Source of the DNA: Oxalobacteraceae bacterium
GTDB lineage: Bacteria; Pseudomonadota; Gammaproteobacteria; Burkholderiales; Burkholderiaceae_D
DNA: 64,000 bases
Reading direction: 5' to 3'
Assembly (NCBI GenBank): GCA_021151485.1
Contig: JAGKXB010000006.1
Location: 1-64,000 of the forward strand
The translations under genes were made by a program, and so were the position numbers. A model generated the notes under the pieces. It did not search any database. It saw only the letters and a program-made list of their open reading frames with translations, and had not been told where the DNA came from. The stretch's first letter is position 1; each line of letters opens with the position of its first letter. Below are positions 39,471 through 48,533 of the stretch, piece after piece.

Positions 39471-39497
39471 AAAAAACCCCGCTAGGCGGGGTTTTTT
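39471..39497. terminator. strong terminator downstream of ompA
   Basis: AAAAAACCCCGC, loop TAG, GCGGGGTTTTTT. It lies 37 bp after the ompA stop on the minus strand. Flanking A6 and T6 make it able to act in both directions. Confidence 0.93.
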
Positions 39498-39534
39498 AAT
39501 TGTGTATTACCTGCTTGTTGCATGTAATGACCAA

Positions 39535-40233
39535 TTATTTGGTGCGAGTACCGATGACTTCAACTTCTACGCGGCGATTTTTTGCACGGCCAGCAGCAGT
39601 TTTGTTATCAGCAACAGGTTGTTTTTCGCCTTTTCCTTCAGTGTAAACACGGTTAGCGTCTATACCTTTGGATACTAAATATTGCTTAACAGCTTCTGCA
39701 CGGTGAATGGATAATTTTTGATTGTAGTTAGCAGAACCAACGGAGTCGGTATGACCAACTGCAACAATGACTTCTAAATCCATGCCTTGCAATTTCGCAG
39801 CAACTTCATCGAGCTTAGCTTTTCCTTCTGTTTTTAACGCGGATTTATCAAAATCAAAAAATGCGTCGGCAGCAAAGGAAACTTTTTCAGAAACTGGCGC
39901 TGGAGCTGGTTTTGCTACAGGTGTCGGGGCAGGTGCTGGAGCTGGAGCAGGTGCCGGGGCAGGTGCCGGGGCAGGTGTTGGCGCTGGTGCGGCAACAACT
40001 GGAGCTGGCTTAGGTAGTTCGCCATCGCAACCAGGAATTGCCTCTTCCATATTCCAAAAACCTGTGCGCCAGCAATTTCCTACTGGATTACGAGCAACAA
40101 CACCGCGGTTATCCAAGACGTAAGCGTTTGTATTGGCTGAACTTGGTGCTTTGATATCTTTTATTTCCTGTGCAGAAGCAGACAGAGCAACGAGCGCAGA
40201 TGCGGCGAAAACCAGTTTAGCGATTGTATTCAT
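39535..40233 (-). CDS. OmpA family outer-membrane/peptidoglycan-binding protein
   Basis: A 232-residue envelope protein. The signal peptide is MNTIAKLVFAASALVALSASAQ. A short N-terminal module (GNCWRTGFWNMEEAIPGCDG) replaces the usual beta-barrel, followed by an Ala/Pro linker of about 40 residues (PAPAPAPAP repeats) and the OmpA/MotB peptidoglycan-binding domain (AAKLQGMDLEVIVAVGHTDSVG, RAEAVKQYLVSKGID, GRAKNRRVEVE). This short form is usual in Burkholderiales. The start is fixed by AGGA five bases before ATG 40233. A strong terminator suggests high expression. Confidence 0.92.
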   Translation of the reverse strand: MNTIAKLVFAASALVALSASAQEIKDIKAPSSANTNAYVLDNRGVVARNPVGNCWRTGFWNMEEAIPGCDGELPKPAPVVAAPAPTPAPAPAPAPAPAPAPAPTPVAKPAPAPVSEKVSFAADAFFDFDKSALKTEGKAKLDEVAAKLQGMDLEVIVAVGHTDSVGSANYNQKLSIHRAEAVKQYLVSKGIDANRVYTEGKGEKQPVADNKTAAGRAKNRRVEVEVIGTRTK

Positions 40234-40490
40234 ATTTTTCCTATTAGGTTGAGCGATCATCTACAAAAAATATTTGTGGAAAATCACGTTAGATATTCTT
40301 TGACACTACCGCCTAGGATGATAACACGTAGTTCAAGTTGTTATAAAGCACAAGTTTAAGTGTGCGTCAGCAACGAAGCTAATAGGCATGCATGTTAAAA
40401 TGAGCGGGTTTGTCTACCGTTATTGTTGATTTTGCAATGGCGGTTTTGATTTCCAATTTACCTCGTTAATAAAGATTTGTCGGCTCTCCA

Positions 40491-43136
40491 ATGGATCAAT
40501 TCGCAAAAGAAACTATCCCCATTTCCTTAGAAGAAGAGATGCGCAAAAGCTACCTCGATTATGCGATGAGCGTGATTGTGGGCCGTGCTTTGCCAGACGT
40601 GCGTGATGGTTTAAAGCCTGTGCATCGCCGCGTCCTTTTTGCCATGCATGAAATGAACAACGTCTGGAATCGCCCTTACGTCAAATGCGCACGTGTAGTC
40701 GGTGAAGTGATGGGTAAATACCATCCTCATGGTGATCAGTCGATTTACGACACCTTGGTGCGGATGGCGCAGGATTTTTCCTTGCGTTACACCTTGGTGG
40801 ATGGACAGGGTAACTTTGGTTCGGTGGATGGCGATAATGCTGCGGCGATGCGTTACACAGAGTGTCGTTTGGACAAAATTGCTAGTGAAATTTTGGCAGA
40901 TATTGAAAAAGACACGGTCGATTTCGTTCCCAACTATGATGGCAAGGAAAAAGAGCCATCCGTATTGCCGACCAAACTGCCCAATTTGCTGATCAACGGT
41001 TCTTCCGGGATTGCGGTTGGTATGGCGACTAATATTCCGCCGCACAACATTACTGAGGTCATCCAAGGCGCGTTGCATTTATTGCACAACGTTGATTGCA
41101 CGATTGATGAATTGATTGACCTTATTCCTGCACCTGATTTCCCGACTGCCGGCATTATTTACGGCGTTGCTGGTGTACGTGATGGTTATCGTACTGGTCG
41201 TGGTCGGATTGTGATGCGTGCTAAGACGCATTTTGAAGAATTCGGCAAAGAAGGTCGTACCGCCATTATCGTCGATGAGTTGCCCTATCAAGTGAATAAA
41301 AAATCCTTGCTGGAACGCATCGCTGAAAACGTGAGAGACAAGAAGCTCGACGGTATTTCTGATATTCGAGATGAGTCGGATAAATCCGGTATGCGCGTGG
41401 TGATTGAGTTAAAACGCAACGAAGTACCCGATGTTGTTCTCAATAATCTCTACAAACAAACTCAGTTGCAAGATACGTTTGGCATGAATATGGTGGCGTT
41501 GGTCAATGGCCAACCTAAGTTGCTGAATTTGAAGCAAATGCTGGAATGCTTTTTGTCGCATCGACGTGAAGTGGTGACACGTCGTACCGTATTTGAGTTG
41601 CGCAAAGCGCGTGAGCGTGGTCATGTGTTGGAAGGTTTGGCGGTTGCATTGGCGAATATCGATGATTTCATTGCGATCATTAAAGCTGCGCCTACGCCAC
41701 CGATTGCGAAACAAGAATTGATGTTGCGCGCCTGGGATTCTTCCATGGTGCGTGAAATGTTGGCGCGTACCAGTGCCGATAATGCGGGTGGAATTGAGGC
41801 TTTCCGCCCTGAAAATTTGCCTAAACATTACGGTATCCAACCTGATGGTTTGTACAAATTGTCTGATGATCAGGCGCAGGAAATTTTGCAAATGCGCTTG
41901 CAACGTTTGACTGGTTTGGAACAAGACAAGATCGTCAATGAATACAAAGAAGTGATGGCGCAAATCGCTGATTTGTTGGATATTTTATCCAAGCCAGAGC
42001 GCGTCACTCGCATCATTTCTGATGAATTGACAATAGTAAAAAATGAGTATGGCGAAGGCTCGAAAGATGTACGTCGCTCGCAAATCGAACTCAATGCCAA
42101 CGATTTAGAAACGGAAGATTTGATTACGCCGCAAGACATGGTGGTGACCTTGTCGCATACCGGTTATATGAAATCGCAACCCGTTTCAGAATACCGGGCG
42201 CAAAAGCGTGGTGGTCGTGGCAAGCAAGCGATGGCAACCAAGGATGATGATTGGATTGATCATTTGTTTATTGCCAACACACATGATTACATTTTGTGTT
42301 TTTCCGATCATGGGCGCGTGTATTGGTTGAAAGTCTGGGAAGTGCCGCAGGGTTCGCGCAATTCGCGTGGTAAACCTATCGTCAATATGTTCCCGTTGCA
42401 GGAAGATGAAAAAGTCACTGTGATTCTGCCGGTTTCTGGTGAGAACCGCAGCTTCCCAGATGATCGTTATATTTTCATGGCGACTAGCTTGGGTACTGTT
42501 AAAAAGACACCGTTGTCAGACTTTAGCAATCCACGTAAGGCGGGGATCATTGCCGTTGCGTTGGATGAAGGTGATTTCTTGATTGGCGCGGCATTAACCG
42601 ATGGCGCGCATGACGTCATGCTGTTTTCTGATGCCGGCAAAGCGGTGCGTTTTGATGAAAATGACGTGCGTCCAATGGGCCGTACTGCGCGCGGTGTGCG
42701 TGGTATGAACTTGGATGAAACGCAACAAGTCATTGCCTTGCTGGTGGCGGAAAATGAACAGCAATCAGTCTTGACGGCAACTGAAAACGGTTACGGCAAA
42801 CGCACGCCAATTACGGAATACACGCGTCATGGTCGTGGCACCAAGGGCATGATTGCGATTCAAACCAGTGAACGTAATGGCAAAGTGGTGGCGGCGACTT
42901 TAGTTGAGCCAACCGATGAAATTATGCTGATTACAACTGGTGGTGTCTTGATCCGTACCCGTGTTTCTGAAATTCGTGAAATGGGACGTGCGACGCAGGG
43001 TGTGACTTTGATTTCCGTCGAGGATGGCAGCAAGTTGAGTGGTTTGCAACGTGTGGTGGAATCGGATGTTGAGTCTGATACGGAATCCGAGAGCGAGGCT
43101 GACGTAGATTCTGCTGCAGATCAATTGGAGTCGTAA
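40491..43136 (+). CDS. gyrA: DNA gyrase subunit A
   Basis: Breakage-reunion subunit of gyrase, 881 residues. The active-site Tyr is Y122 (MRYTEC), the same number as in E. coli, so numbering is transferable. The quinolone region reads [20 protein letters not shown]: residue 83 is Gln and 84 is Ser, where E. coli has Ser83 and Ala84. D87 is kept. The C-terminal beta-pinwheel has the GyrA-box-like QKRGGRGKQ and ends in an acidic tail ([19 protein letters not shown]). An extended -10-like TGTTAAAAT lies at 40393-40401. serC starts 5 bp after its stop. Confidence 0.97.
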   Translation: MDQFAKETIPISLEEEMRKSYLDYAMSVIVGRALPDVRDGLKPVHRRVLFAMHEMNNVWNRPYVKCARVVGEVMGKYHPHGDQSIYDTLVRMAQDFSLRYTLVDGQGNFGSVDGDNAAAMRYTECRLDKIASEILADIEKDTVDFVPNYDGKEKEPSVLPTKLPNLLINGSSGIAVGMATNIPPHNITEVIQGALHLLHNVDCTIDELIDLIPAPDFPTAGIIYGVAGVRDGYRTGRGRIVMRAKTHFEEFGKEGRTAIIVDELPYQVNKKSLLERIAENVRDKKLDGISDIRDESDKSGMRVVIELKRNEVPDVVLNNLYKQTQLQDTFGMNMVALVNGQPKLLNLKQMLECFLSHRREVVTRRTVFELRKARERGHVLEGLAVALANIDDFIAIIKAAPTPPIAKQELMLRAWDSSMVREMLARTSADNAGGIEAFRPENLPKHYGIQPDGLYKLSDDQAQEILQMRLQRLTGLEQDKIVNEYKEVMAQIADLLDILSKPERVTRIISDELTIVKNEYGEGSKDVRRSQIELNANDLETEDLITPQDMVVTLSHTGYMKSQPVSEYRAQKRGGRGKQAMATKDDDWIDHLFIANTHDYILCFSDHGRVYWLKVWEVPQGSRNSRGKPIVNMFPLQEDEKVTVILPVSGENRSFPDDRYIFMATSLGTVKKTPLSDFSNPRKAGIIAVALDEGDFLIGAALTDGAHDVMLFSDAGKAVRFDENDVRPMGRTARGVRGMNLDETQQVIALLVAENEQQSVLTATENGYGKRTPITEYTRHGRGTKGMIAIQTSERNGKVVAATLVEPTDEIMLITTGGVLIRTRVSEIREMGRATQGVTLISVEDGSKLSGLQRVVESDVESDTESESEADVDSAADQLES

Positions 43137-43141
43137 GCGCT

Positions 43142-44239
43142 ATGACAACACCTATTTATAATTTTTCTCCTGGTCCGGCGCTTTTGCCGCCAGAAGTATT
43201 GCAACAAGCGGCAGCAGAAATGGTGAATTGGCATGGCAGTGGCATGTCAGTGATGGAAATGAGCCATCGTGGTAAAGAATTCATGTCGATTTTGGAAAGT
43301 GCGCAAAGAGATTTACGTACTTTGCTGAATGTGCCATCGAATTACAAAATTCTTTTCATGCAGGGTGGAGCGTTAGCCGAAAATGCCATCATTCCAATGA
43401 ATTTAGTGGGGCGTGTGAGTCCGCAGCCAGCGACGATTGATTTTATTCACACGGGTGCGTGGTCAGGAAAATCAATCAAAGAAGCAGCTAAATACGCCAA
43501 GGTCAATGTTGCAGCTTCTTCTGAAGGACAAAAATTCCAGACCATTCCAGATCGTGCATTGTGGCAATTGTCCAAAGATGCAGCTTATTTACATATTTGC
43601 AGCAATGAAACCATAGACGGGCTTGAGTACCATTTCACGCCTGATGTGGGGGATGTGCCCCTGGTGGCGGATATGTCATCGCATATCTTGTCTCGTGTGA
43701 TTGATGTTTCTCGCTATGGTGTAATTTTTGCGGGTGCCCAAAAGAATATTGGCCCAGCCGGTCTTACCATCGTGATTGTCCGAGAAGATTTGATCGGCCA
43801 CGCTTTGCCATATTGTCCTTCTGCGTTTGACTGGAAAATCGTGGCAGACAACGATTCCATGTACAACACGCCGCCGACTTATGCGATTTATATCGCTGGT
43901 TTGGTATTTCAATGGTTGTTGCGCCAAGGTGGCGTGGCGGTGATGGAGCAAAAAAATATTGCCAAAGCAGCGTTGTTGTATGACTACTTAGATTCGACCA
44001 ATTTTTATCGCAATGACGTAGCCAAAGATTGTCGTTCACGTATGAACGCTCCTTTTTTCTTGCGTGATGAATCGTTAAACGACGCTTTCTTGGCGGGTGC
44101 AAAAGAAGCAGGCTTGGTGCAATTGAAGGGCCATAAATCGGTCGGCGGAATGCGGGCGTCGATTTATAACGCCATGCCAATCGAAGGCATAGAAGCATTG
44201 CTGGCTTATATGCGAAAGTTTGCGGATAAAAACGCTTAA
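43142..44239 (+). CDS. serC: phosphoserine aminotransferase
   Basis: PLP enzyme converting 3-phosphohydroxypyruvate to phosphoserine, and also acting in pyridoxal phosphate synthesis. The 365 residues begin [16 protein letters not shown]; the PLP lysine is K201 in [16 protein letters not shown]. Other family segments are [18 protein letters not shown] and [15 protein letters not shown]. The gyrA-serC-pheA order is standard for the group. Confidence 0.97.
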   Translation: MTTPIYNFSPGPALLPPEVLQQAAAEMVNWHGSGMSVMEMSHRGKEFMSILESAQRDLRTLLNVPSNYKILFMQGGALAENAIIPMNLVGRVSPQPATIDFIHTGAWSGKSIKEAAKYAKVNVAASSEGQKFQTIPDRALWQLSKDAAYLHICSNETIDGLEYHFTPDVGDVPLVADMSSHILSRVIDVSRYGVIFAGAQKNIGPAGLTIVIVREDLIGHALPYCPSAFDWKIVADNDSMYNTPPTYAIYIAGLVFQWLLRQGGVAVMEQKNIAKAALLYDYLDSTNFYRNDVAKDCRSRMNAPFFLRDESLNDAFLAGAKEAGLVQLKGHKSVGGMRASIYNAMPIEGIEALLAYMRKFADKNA

Positions 44240-44273
44240 TTTGCTCCCTCTCCCTCTCCCTAGCCCTTGTATG

Positions 44274-44295
44274 CTCTCCCGCTGATGTGGGAGAG
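44274..44295. repeat. small hairpin between serC and pheA
   Basis: CTCTCCC / GGGAGAG with an 8-base loop; the left side sits in a CTCCCT-rich stretch (44244-44261). It resembles common dispersed CTCTCCC-GGGAGAG palindromes. No T-run follows. Confidence 0.7.
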
Positions 44296-44347
44296 GGGAT
44301 TAAACAAGTAGTTTTAGCTTTTTCCACTGAATTAACACTAAATAAAC

Positions 44348-45421
44348 ATGGATGACAAACTCAAACCCTTGCGTGCGCAGATTGATCAAATTGATGAACA
44401 AATCCTCGATTTATTAAATCGCCGTGCCTGTGTGGCGCAACAAGTGGGTCATGTCAAAGCTGTTGAGAATGCACCCGTGTTTCGTCCTGAGCGCGAGGCG
44501 CAGGTGTTGGCGGGTGTGGCAGAACGTAATCCTGGCCCGATGAAAAACGTGGATGTGCAGGCGGTTTTTCGGGAAATTATGTCCGCTTGCCGTGCTTTGG
44601 AAAGACGGGTGGTGGTTGCTTATTTAGGTCCAGTTGGCACGTTTAGTGAGCAAGCGGTGTATCAGCAATTTGGTCATGCTGTGCAGGGTTTGCCTTGCGC
44701 GTCGATTGATGAAGTGTTTCGTGCTACCGAAACCGGAGCGGCGGATTTTGGCGTAGTGCCGGCTGAAAATTCGAGCGAAGGTGTGGTCAATCGTACTTTG
44801 GATTTGCTATTGCAAACAACTTTGTCCATTTGTGGTGAAGTGGTGTTGCTGGTACGGCATAACTTGATGAGTCAATCGGGTCGCATGGATGGCGTGACGT
44901 GCATTGCTGCGCATACCCAGGCATTGGCGCAATGTCAAAACTGGCTGAATCAACATTATCCTGATACCGAACGCAAAGCACTGGTGTCGAACGCGGAAGC
45001 AGCGCGTATTGCTGGCGAGGATCCGACAATGGCGGCGATTGCCAGCGAAGCAGCGGGGCATACTTATCGATTGCAAGTGGTGCAGTCGCATATTCAGGAT
45101 GACGCGCATAACCGTACTCGTTTTGTCGTGCTCGGCCAGCAGCAGGTGATGCCTAGTGGCAAAGATAAAACTTCGCTGGTGCTGTCGGTCCCGAATAAGG
45201 CTGGTGCCGTGTATGGCTTGCTTGCTCCCTTAGCACAGTATGGTGTTTCCATGACACGTTTTGAGTCGCGCCCGGCGCGCATGGGGGGCTGGGAATACTA
45301 TTTTTATGTGGATATCGAAGGCCATGTGCAAGATGAAAAAGTGGCGCAGGCATTGGCAGAGTTGAAGCAGCAGGCTGCTTTCTTCAAAATCCTGGGTTCC
45401 TATCCTTTGGCGTTGCAATAA
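44348..45421 (+). CDS. pheA: bifunctional chorismate mutase / prephenate dehydratase (P-protein)
   Basis: Makes phenylpyruvate from chorismate for phenylalanine. Three parts are visible in 357 residues: AroQ chorismate mutase (about 1-90: LKPLRAQIDQIDEQILDLLNRRA), prephenate dehydratase (from VVAYLGPVGTFSEQA, with ENSSEGVVNRTLD and HNRTRFVVLG) and a C-terminal ACT domain with the phenylalanine-binding ESRP (GVSMTRFESRPARMGGWEYYFYVDIEGH). Feedback control by Phe is therefore expected. Confidence 0.97.
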   Translation: MDDKLKPLRAQIDQIDEQILDLLNRRACVAQQVGHVKAVENAPVFRPEREAQVLAGVAERNPGPMKNVDVQAVFREIMSACRALERRVVVAYLGPVGTFSEQAVYQQFGHAVQGLPCASIDEVFRATETGAADFGVVPAENSSEGVVNRTLDLLLQTTLSICGEVVLLVRHNLMSQSGRMDGVTCIAAHTQALAQCQNWLNQHYPDTERKALVSNAEAARIAGEDPTMAAIASEAAGHTYRLQVVQSHIQDDAHNRTRFVVLGQQQVMPSGKDKTSLVLSVPNKAGAVYGLLAPLAQYGVSMTRFESRPARMGGWEYYFYVDIEGHVQDEKVAQALAELKQQAAFFKILGSYPLALQ

Positions 45422-45488
45422 AGTTTTTTTCATTCTCTTCTCTTATCTTTAATTACCTTTAATTACCTTTAATTTACTTATTTTTCCC

Positions 45489-46592
45489 ATGACCACTTTA
45501 TTTGGTTCTGACGCCATTCGCGCCATTGCTCCTTACCAGGGCGGTAAACCCATTGCTGAAGTCGCGCGTGAATTTGATTTGGATGTGAGCAAAATCATCA
45601 AATTGGCTTCGAATGAAAACCCATTAGGTACGCCAGAATCCGCCAGACAAGCCATGTTGCAAGCGGCGGCTGATGTAGGACGTTATCCCGATGCGAATGG
45701 TTTTGATTTGAAAGCAGCCATCAGCGCCAAATATCATGTACCACAAACGTGGATTACCTTGGGCAATGGCAGTAATGATTTGCTGGAATTGGCTGCGCAC
45801 GCTTTGGTGCAAGCTGGGCAGGCGGTGATGTATGCGCAATATTCCTTCCTGGTGTACGCTTTGGCGACGCAAGCGGTCGGCGCACGTGCGATTGTGGTGC
45901 CGGCTAAAGAATACGGACACGATTTGCCTGCCATGTTGCAAGCCATCACGCCGGATACCAAATTGATTTTTATTGCTAATCCCAATAATCCAACTGGCAC
46001 GTTTATTCCCGCTCCACAAATTGAAGCGTTTTTAAAGGCGGTGCCTGAACATATCGTGGTTGTGTTGGATGAGGCGTATAACGAGTTTTTGGCACCAGAA
46101 TGCCAGTTTGAATCGACAGCGTGGGTGAAACAATTCCCCAATTTAATCGTCACGCGCACGTTCTCCAAAGCCTATGGTTTAGCGGGTGTACGGGTTGGTT
46201 TTGCGATTGCGCAGGCACCGATTACGGATTTGCTAAATCGCATTCGTCAGCCATTTAATGTCAATTCTCTAGCGCAGGCAGCGGCAATTGCGGCTTTGCA
46301 TGATGCGGATTTTTTGCAAAAAAGCGTGCAATGCAATACGGCGGGTTATGCGCAATTGACGCAGGCGTTTGATGCGATGAAACTGACTTATTTGCCTTCG
46401 CATGGCAATTTTGTGATGGTGAAAGTGGGTGAGGATGAGCAGGCCGGTGCAAGAGTCAATCTGGCTTTGCTCAAACAAGGCATTATCGTGCGCCCAGTTG
46501 CGAATTACGGTTTGCCGCAATGGTTGCGGATTTCGATTGGTTTGCCGCATGAGAATGCTGCGTTTATTGATGCTTTAAAAGAATTAATTTAA
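45489..46592 (+). CDS. hisC: histidinol-phosphate aminotransferase
   Basis: PLP aminotransferase of histidine synthesis; copies in this setting often also transaminate aromatic keto acids. The 367 residues include KLASNENPLGTPESA, NGSNDLLELAAHAL, FIANPNNPTGTF, VVLDEAYNEFLAPE and the PLP lysine K227 in TFSKAYGLAGVRVG. Position between pheA and tyrA supports the second role. The 67-bp spacer before it contains a 10-bp direct repeat (AATTACCTTT at 45451 and 45461). Confidence 0.94.
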   Translation: MTTLFGSDAIRAIAPYQGGKPIAEVAREFDLDVSKIIKLASNENPLGTPESARQAMLQAAADVGRYPDANGFDLKAAISAKYHVPQTWITLGNGSNDLLELAAHALVQAGQAVMYAQYSFLVYALATQAVGARAIVVPAKEYGHDLPAMLQAITPDTKLIFIANPNNPTGTFIPAPQIEAFLKAVPEHIVVVLDEAYNEFLAPECQFESTAWVKQFPNLIVTRTFSKAYGLAGVRVGFAIAQAPITDLLNRIRQPFNVNSLAQAAAIAALHDADFLQKSVQCNTAGYAQLTQAFDAMKLTYLPSHGNFVMVKVGEDEQAGARVNLALLKQGIIVRPVANYGLPQWLRISIGLPHENAAFIDALKELI

Positions 46593-46598
46593 CCCAAA

Positions 46599-46739
46599 CC
46601 GTCGTTCCCGCGGGTTTAGGCGGGAACCCAGCGTCTTTCGTTGTCGACTGCTAAAAGCCACTGGGTCCCCGACTAAAGCACTCGGGGACGACGGGTTTAA
46701 GTTTTTCAGTATTACCATCGTTTCTGCAGGAGCGACGGG
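46599..46739 (-). repeat. dispersed intergenic element, copy 2 (opposite orientation)
   Basis: Core 46599-46694 (96 bp): CCGTC, arm GTTCCCGC/GCGGGAAC, middle arm with CCAG/CTGG ends, arm GTCCCCGA/TCGGGGAC, closing GACGG. The conserved extension with its extra short hairpin lies to the right (46695-46739), so this copy is inverted relative to copies 1 and 3. It separates hisC from tyrA. Confidence 0.93.
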
Positions 46740-46769
46740 TAGTTCAGTGACAAATTAATCTAATTTTCT

Positions 46770-47654
46770 ATGTTCAAAAAAATCGCTATTTTTGGTGTTG
46801 GCCTGATCGGTGGCTCATTTGCTCTGGCGCTCAAAAAAGCACAGGTGGTGCAGCATGTTGTGGGGATTGGCCGTTCAAGCAGCTCCTTGTTACGAGCGCA
46901 GCAACTAGGCATCATCGATAGCATTGCCACCTCAACCTCGATATCTGTTGCGATCCAAGATGCCGATTTGATTTTGCTGGCTGCACCGGTGGCGCAAACC
47001 GCCAATATTTTGGCTGCGATTGCACCGCATTTGCAGCCACATACCATCGTCACGGATGCTGGCAGTACCAAAAACGATGTGATCGCCGCCGCCAGGCTAG
47101 CTTTGGGCGAAAAAATTACCCAGTTCGTACCCGCCCATCCGATTGCTGGACGTGAAATGCATGGCCCAGAAGCGGCGCTTGCTGATTTATATCAAGGCAA
47201 AAAAACAGTCATCACGCCTTTGCCGGAAAATTCCCCACAATCTATTGAAACCGTAAGCGCTGCGTGGGGTCATTGTGGCGCCATCATCCATCAACTCACG
47301 CCAGAGCAGCATGATGGTGTGTTTGCCGCCGTCAGCCATTTACCGCATTTGCTGGCTTATGCCTTGGTGGATGAGATTGCTAATAAACCACACGCTGATG
47401 TGTTGTTCCAATACGCCGCTAGCGGGTTTCGTGATTTCACCCGTATCGCTGGATCGTCACCTGAAATGTGGCGTGACATTAGCCTAGCCAACCAGGCGGC
47501 GCTATTGGTGGAGCTGGATGCCTATATGGCGCAGCTGGCGACACTGCGTACCTTGTTGGCGAATGGCGATGGCCCTGGTTTGCAAGCTCTGTATGCCAAT
47601 GCGCAACAGGCAAGGCAGGCGTGGGGACGTGCTATTGAGGCAGTGGAAAAGTAG
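46770..47654 (+). CDS. tyrA: prephenate dehydrogenase
   Basis: NAD-dependent oxidation of prephenate to 4-hydroxyphenylpyruvate for tyrosine. The 294 residues start with the Rossmann motif IAIFGVGLIGGSFALALKK; later HPIAGREMHGPEAA and VAAVSHLPHLLAYALV-type segments contain catalytic and substrate histidines. There is no fused chorismate mutase or ACT domain. In many relatives aroA follows; here a repeat and a cupin gene follow instead. Confidence 0.94.
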   Translation: MFKKIAIFGVGLIGGSFALALKKAQVVQHVVGIGRSSSSLLRAQQLGIIDSIATSTSISVAIQDADLILLAAPVAQTANILAAIAPHLQPHTIVTDAGSTKNDVIAAARLALGEKITQFVPAHPIAGREMHGPEAALADLYQGKKTVITPLPENSPQSIETVSAAWGHCGAIIHQLTPEQHDGVFAAVSHLPHLLAYALVDEIANKPHADVLFQYAASGFRDFTRIAGSSPEMWRDISLANQAALLVELDAYMAQLATLRTLLANGDGPGLQALYANAQQARQAWGRAIEAVEK

Positions 47655-47660
47655 GGCAAA

Positions 47661-47687
47661 TAGGGCACCCACAAGGGGTGCCCCTAC
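47661..47687. repeat. short palindromic repeat after tyrA
   Basis: TAGGGCACCC, loop ACAAG, GGGTGCCCCTA (one-base bulge). The reverse complement of this unit recurs at 48185-48210 on the other side of the cupin gene, and a degenerate same-orientation copy at 48140-48163. Confidence 0.85.
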
Positions 47688-47722
47688 AAAATTTACGTCA
47701 CATCTTATTGGGAGGCTCATCC

Positions 47723-48052
47723 ATGCATATTGCAAATATTCCTTTTGGTATTACCGATTGGTCCAGCATTCCAGTGACAGAACACAAAGGTGAAATAGGC
47801 ATCGCTTACTGGCGTACTTGCAATTTCGGTGACATTCGCGTGCGTATGGTTGAGTACACCCCGGGTTATCTGGCGGATCACTGGTGCCGCAAGGGGCATA
47901 TTTTGTTATGCCTGGAAGGCGAGTTAGAAAGCGAGTTGGACGATGGCCGCAAATTTGTGCTGACACCTGGTGTCAGTTACCAGGTGGCTGATAACGCCGA
48001 AGCGCATCGTTCTTATACGCGTACTGGGGCCAAGCTTTTTATTGTGGATTGA
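47723..48052 (+). CDS. DHCW-motif cupin-fold protein
   Basis: A 109-residue single-domain cupin named for a conserved Asp-His-x-Cys/Trp motif, visible here as LADHWCRKGHILLCLEGELE (about residues 51-70). Other cupin elements are FGDIRVRMVEYTPGY and FVLTPGVSYQVADNAEAHRS. Catalytic activity is unknown for the family. GGGAGG at 47710-47715 supports ATG 47723. It is bracketed by inverted copies of a short palindromic repeat. Confidence 0.85.
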   Translation: MHIANIPFGITDWSSIPVTEHKGEIGIAYWRTCNFGDIRVRMVEYTPGYLADHWCRKGHILLCLEGELESELDDGRKFVLTPGVSYQVADNAEAHRSYTRTGAKLFIVD

Positions 48053-48533
48053 GTTGTTCGCGTACTTTTATTACATTCATCACCAAAATCTTGTGGTAGC
48101 CGGCGCGGCAATTCAAAACCACAAGCATTCAATCGTTCTGGGTACCCACAAGGCCTGCTTCTATCAAAAATGGCTGAAATCATCGTAGGGGCATCCCTTG
48201 TGGGTGCCCTGTTCGCACCAGGTTATCTGACCATTTATTGAATCATGTAATTTCCCCGTAGTACCTAACCCAGCATTTTATCGATACGTCATATTTGTAT
48301 TATTTATTTAATAATAAATTGTCATTTGTGCTATATTTAATTATGTCTTTTTGTTAATTAAATACTTGGTACCAAGCGATGCTACCAAACGACGATATCA
48401 AACGATTTCAGTTTGAGTTGAATGCAAAAAATGCAATATGGGTATAAAAATGTCTCCTCTTATTTCCGCCAAGATTGCGCATTTTTCAGCTTAGTTTGCC
48501 TCATCTGGCCCGGCAGAAACGCTGCTGCACCAG
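48053..48533. other. intergenic region after the cupin gene
   Basis: About 480 bp. The left half carries a degenerate palindromic repeat (48140-48163) and its inverted relative (48185-48210). The right half is very AT-rich. An 18-codon open frame starts at ATG 48438 (also ATG 48450), ends at TAG 48492-48494 and is in frame with the next gene. No promoter is convincing. Confidence 0.6.
48185..48210. repeat. short palindromic repeat, inverted relative of the one at 47661
   Basis: GTAGGGGCATCCC, TTGTG, GGTGCCCT. It matches the reverse complement of 47661-47687 with one base change inside the palindrome. A degenerate copy precedes it at 48140-48163 and a further eroded one may lie near 62707-62729. 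Confidence 0.8.

Noticed and set aside
47661-48210. Composite transposon carrying the cupin gene
   Set aside because: The flanking repeats are only about 26 bp palindromes and no transposase or target duplication is visible.
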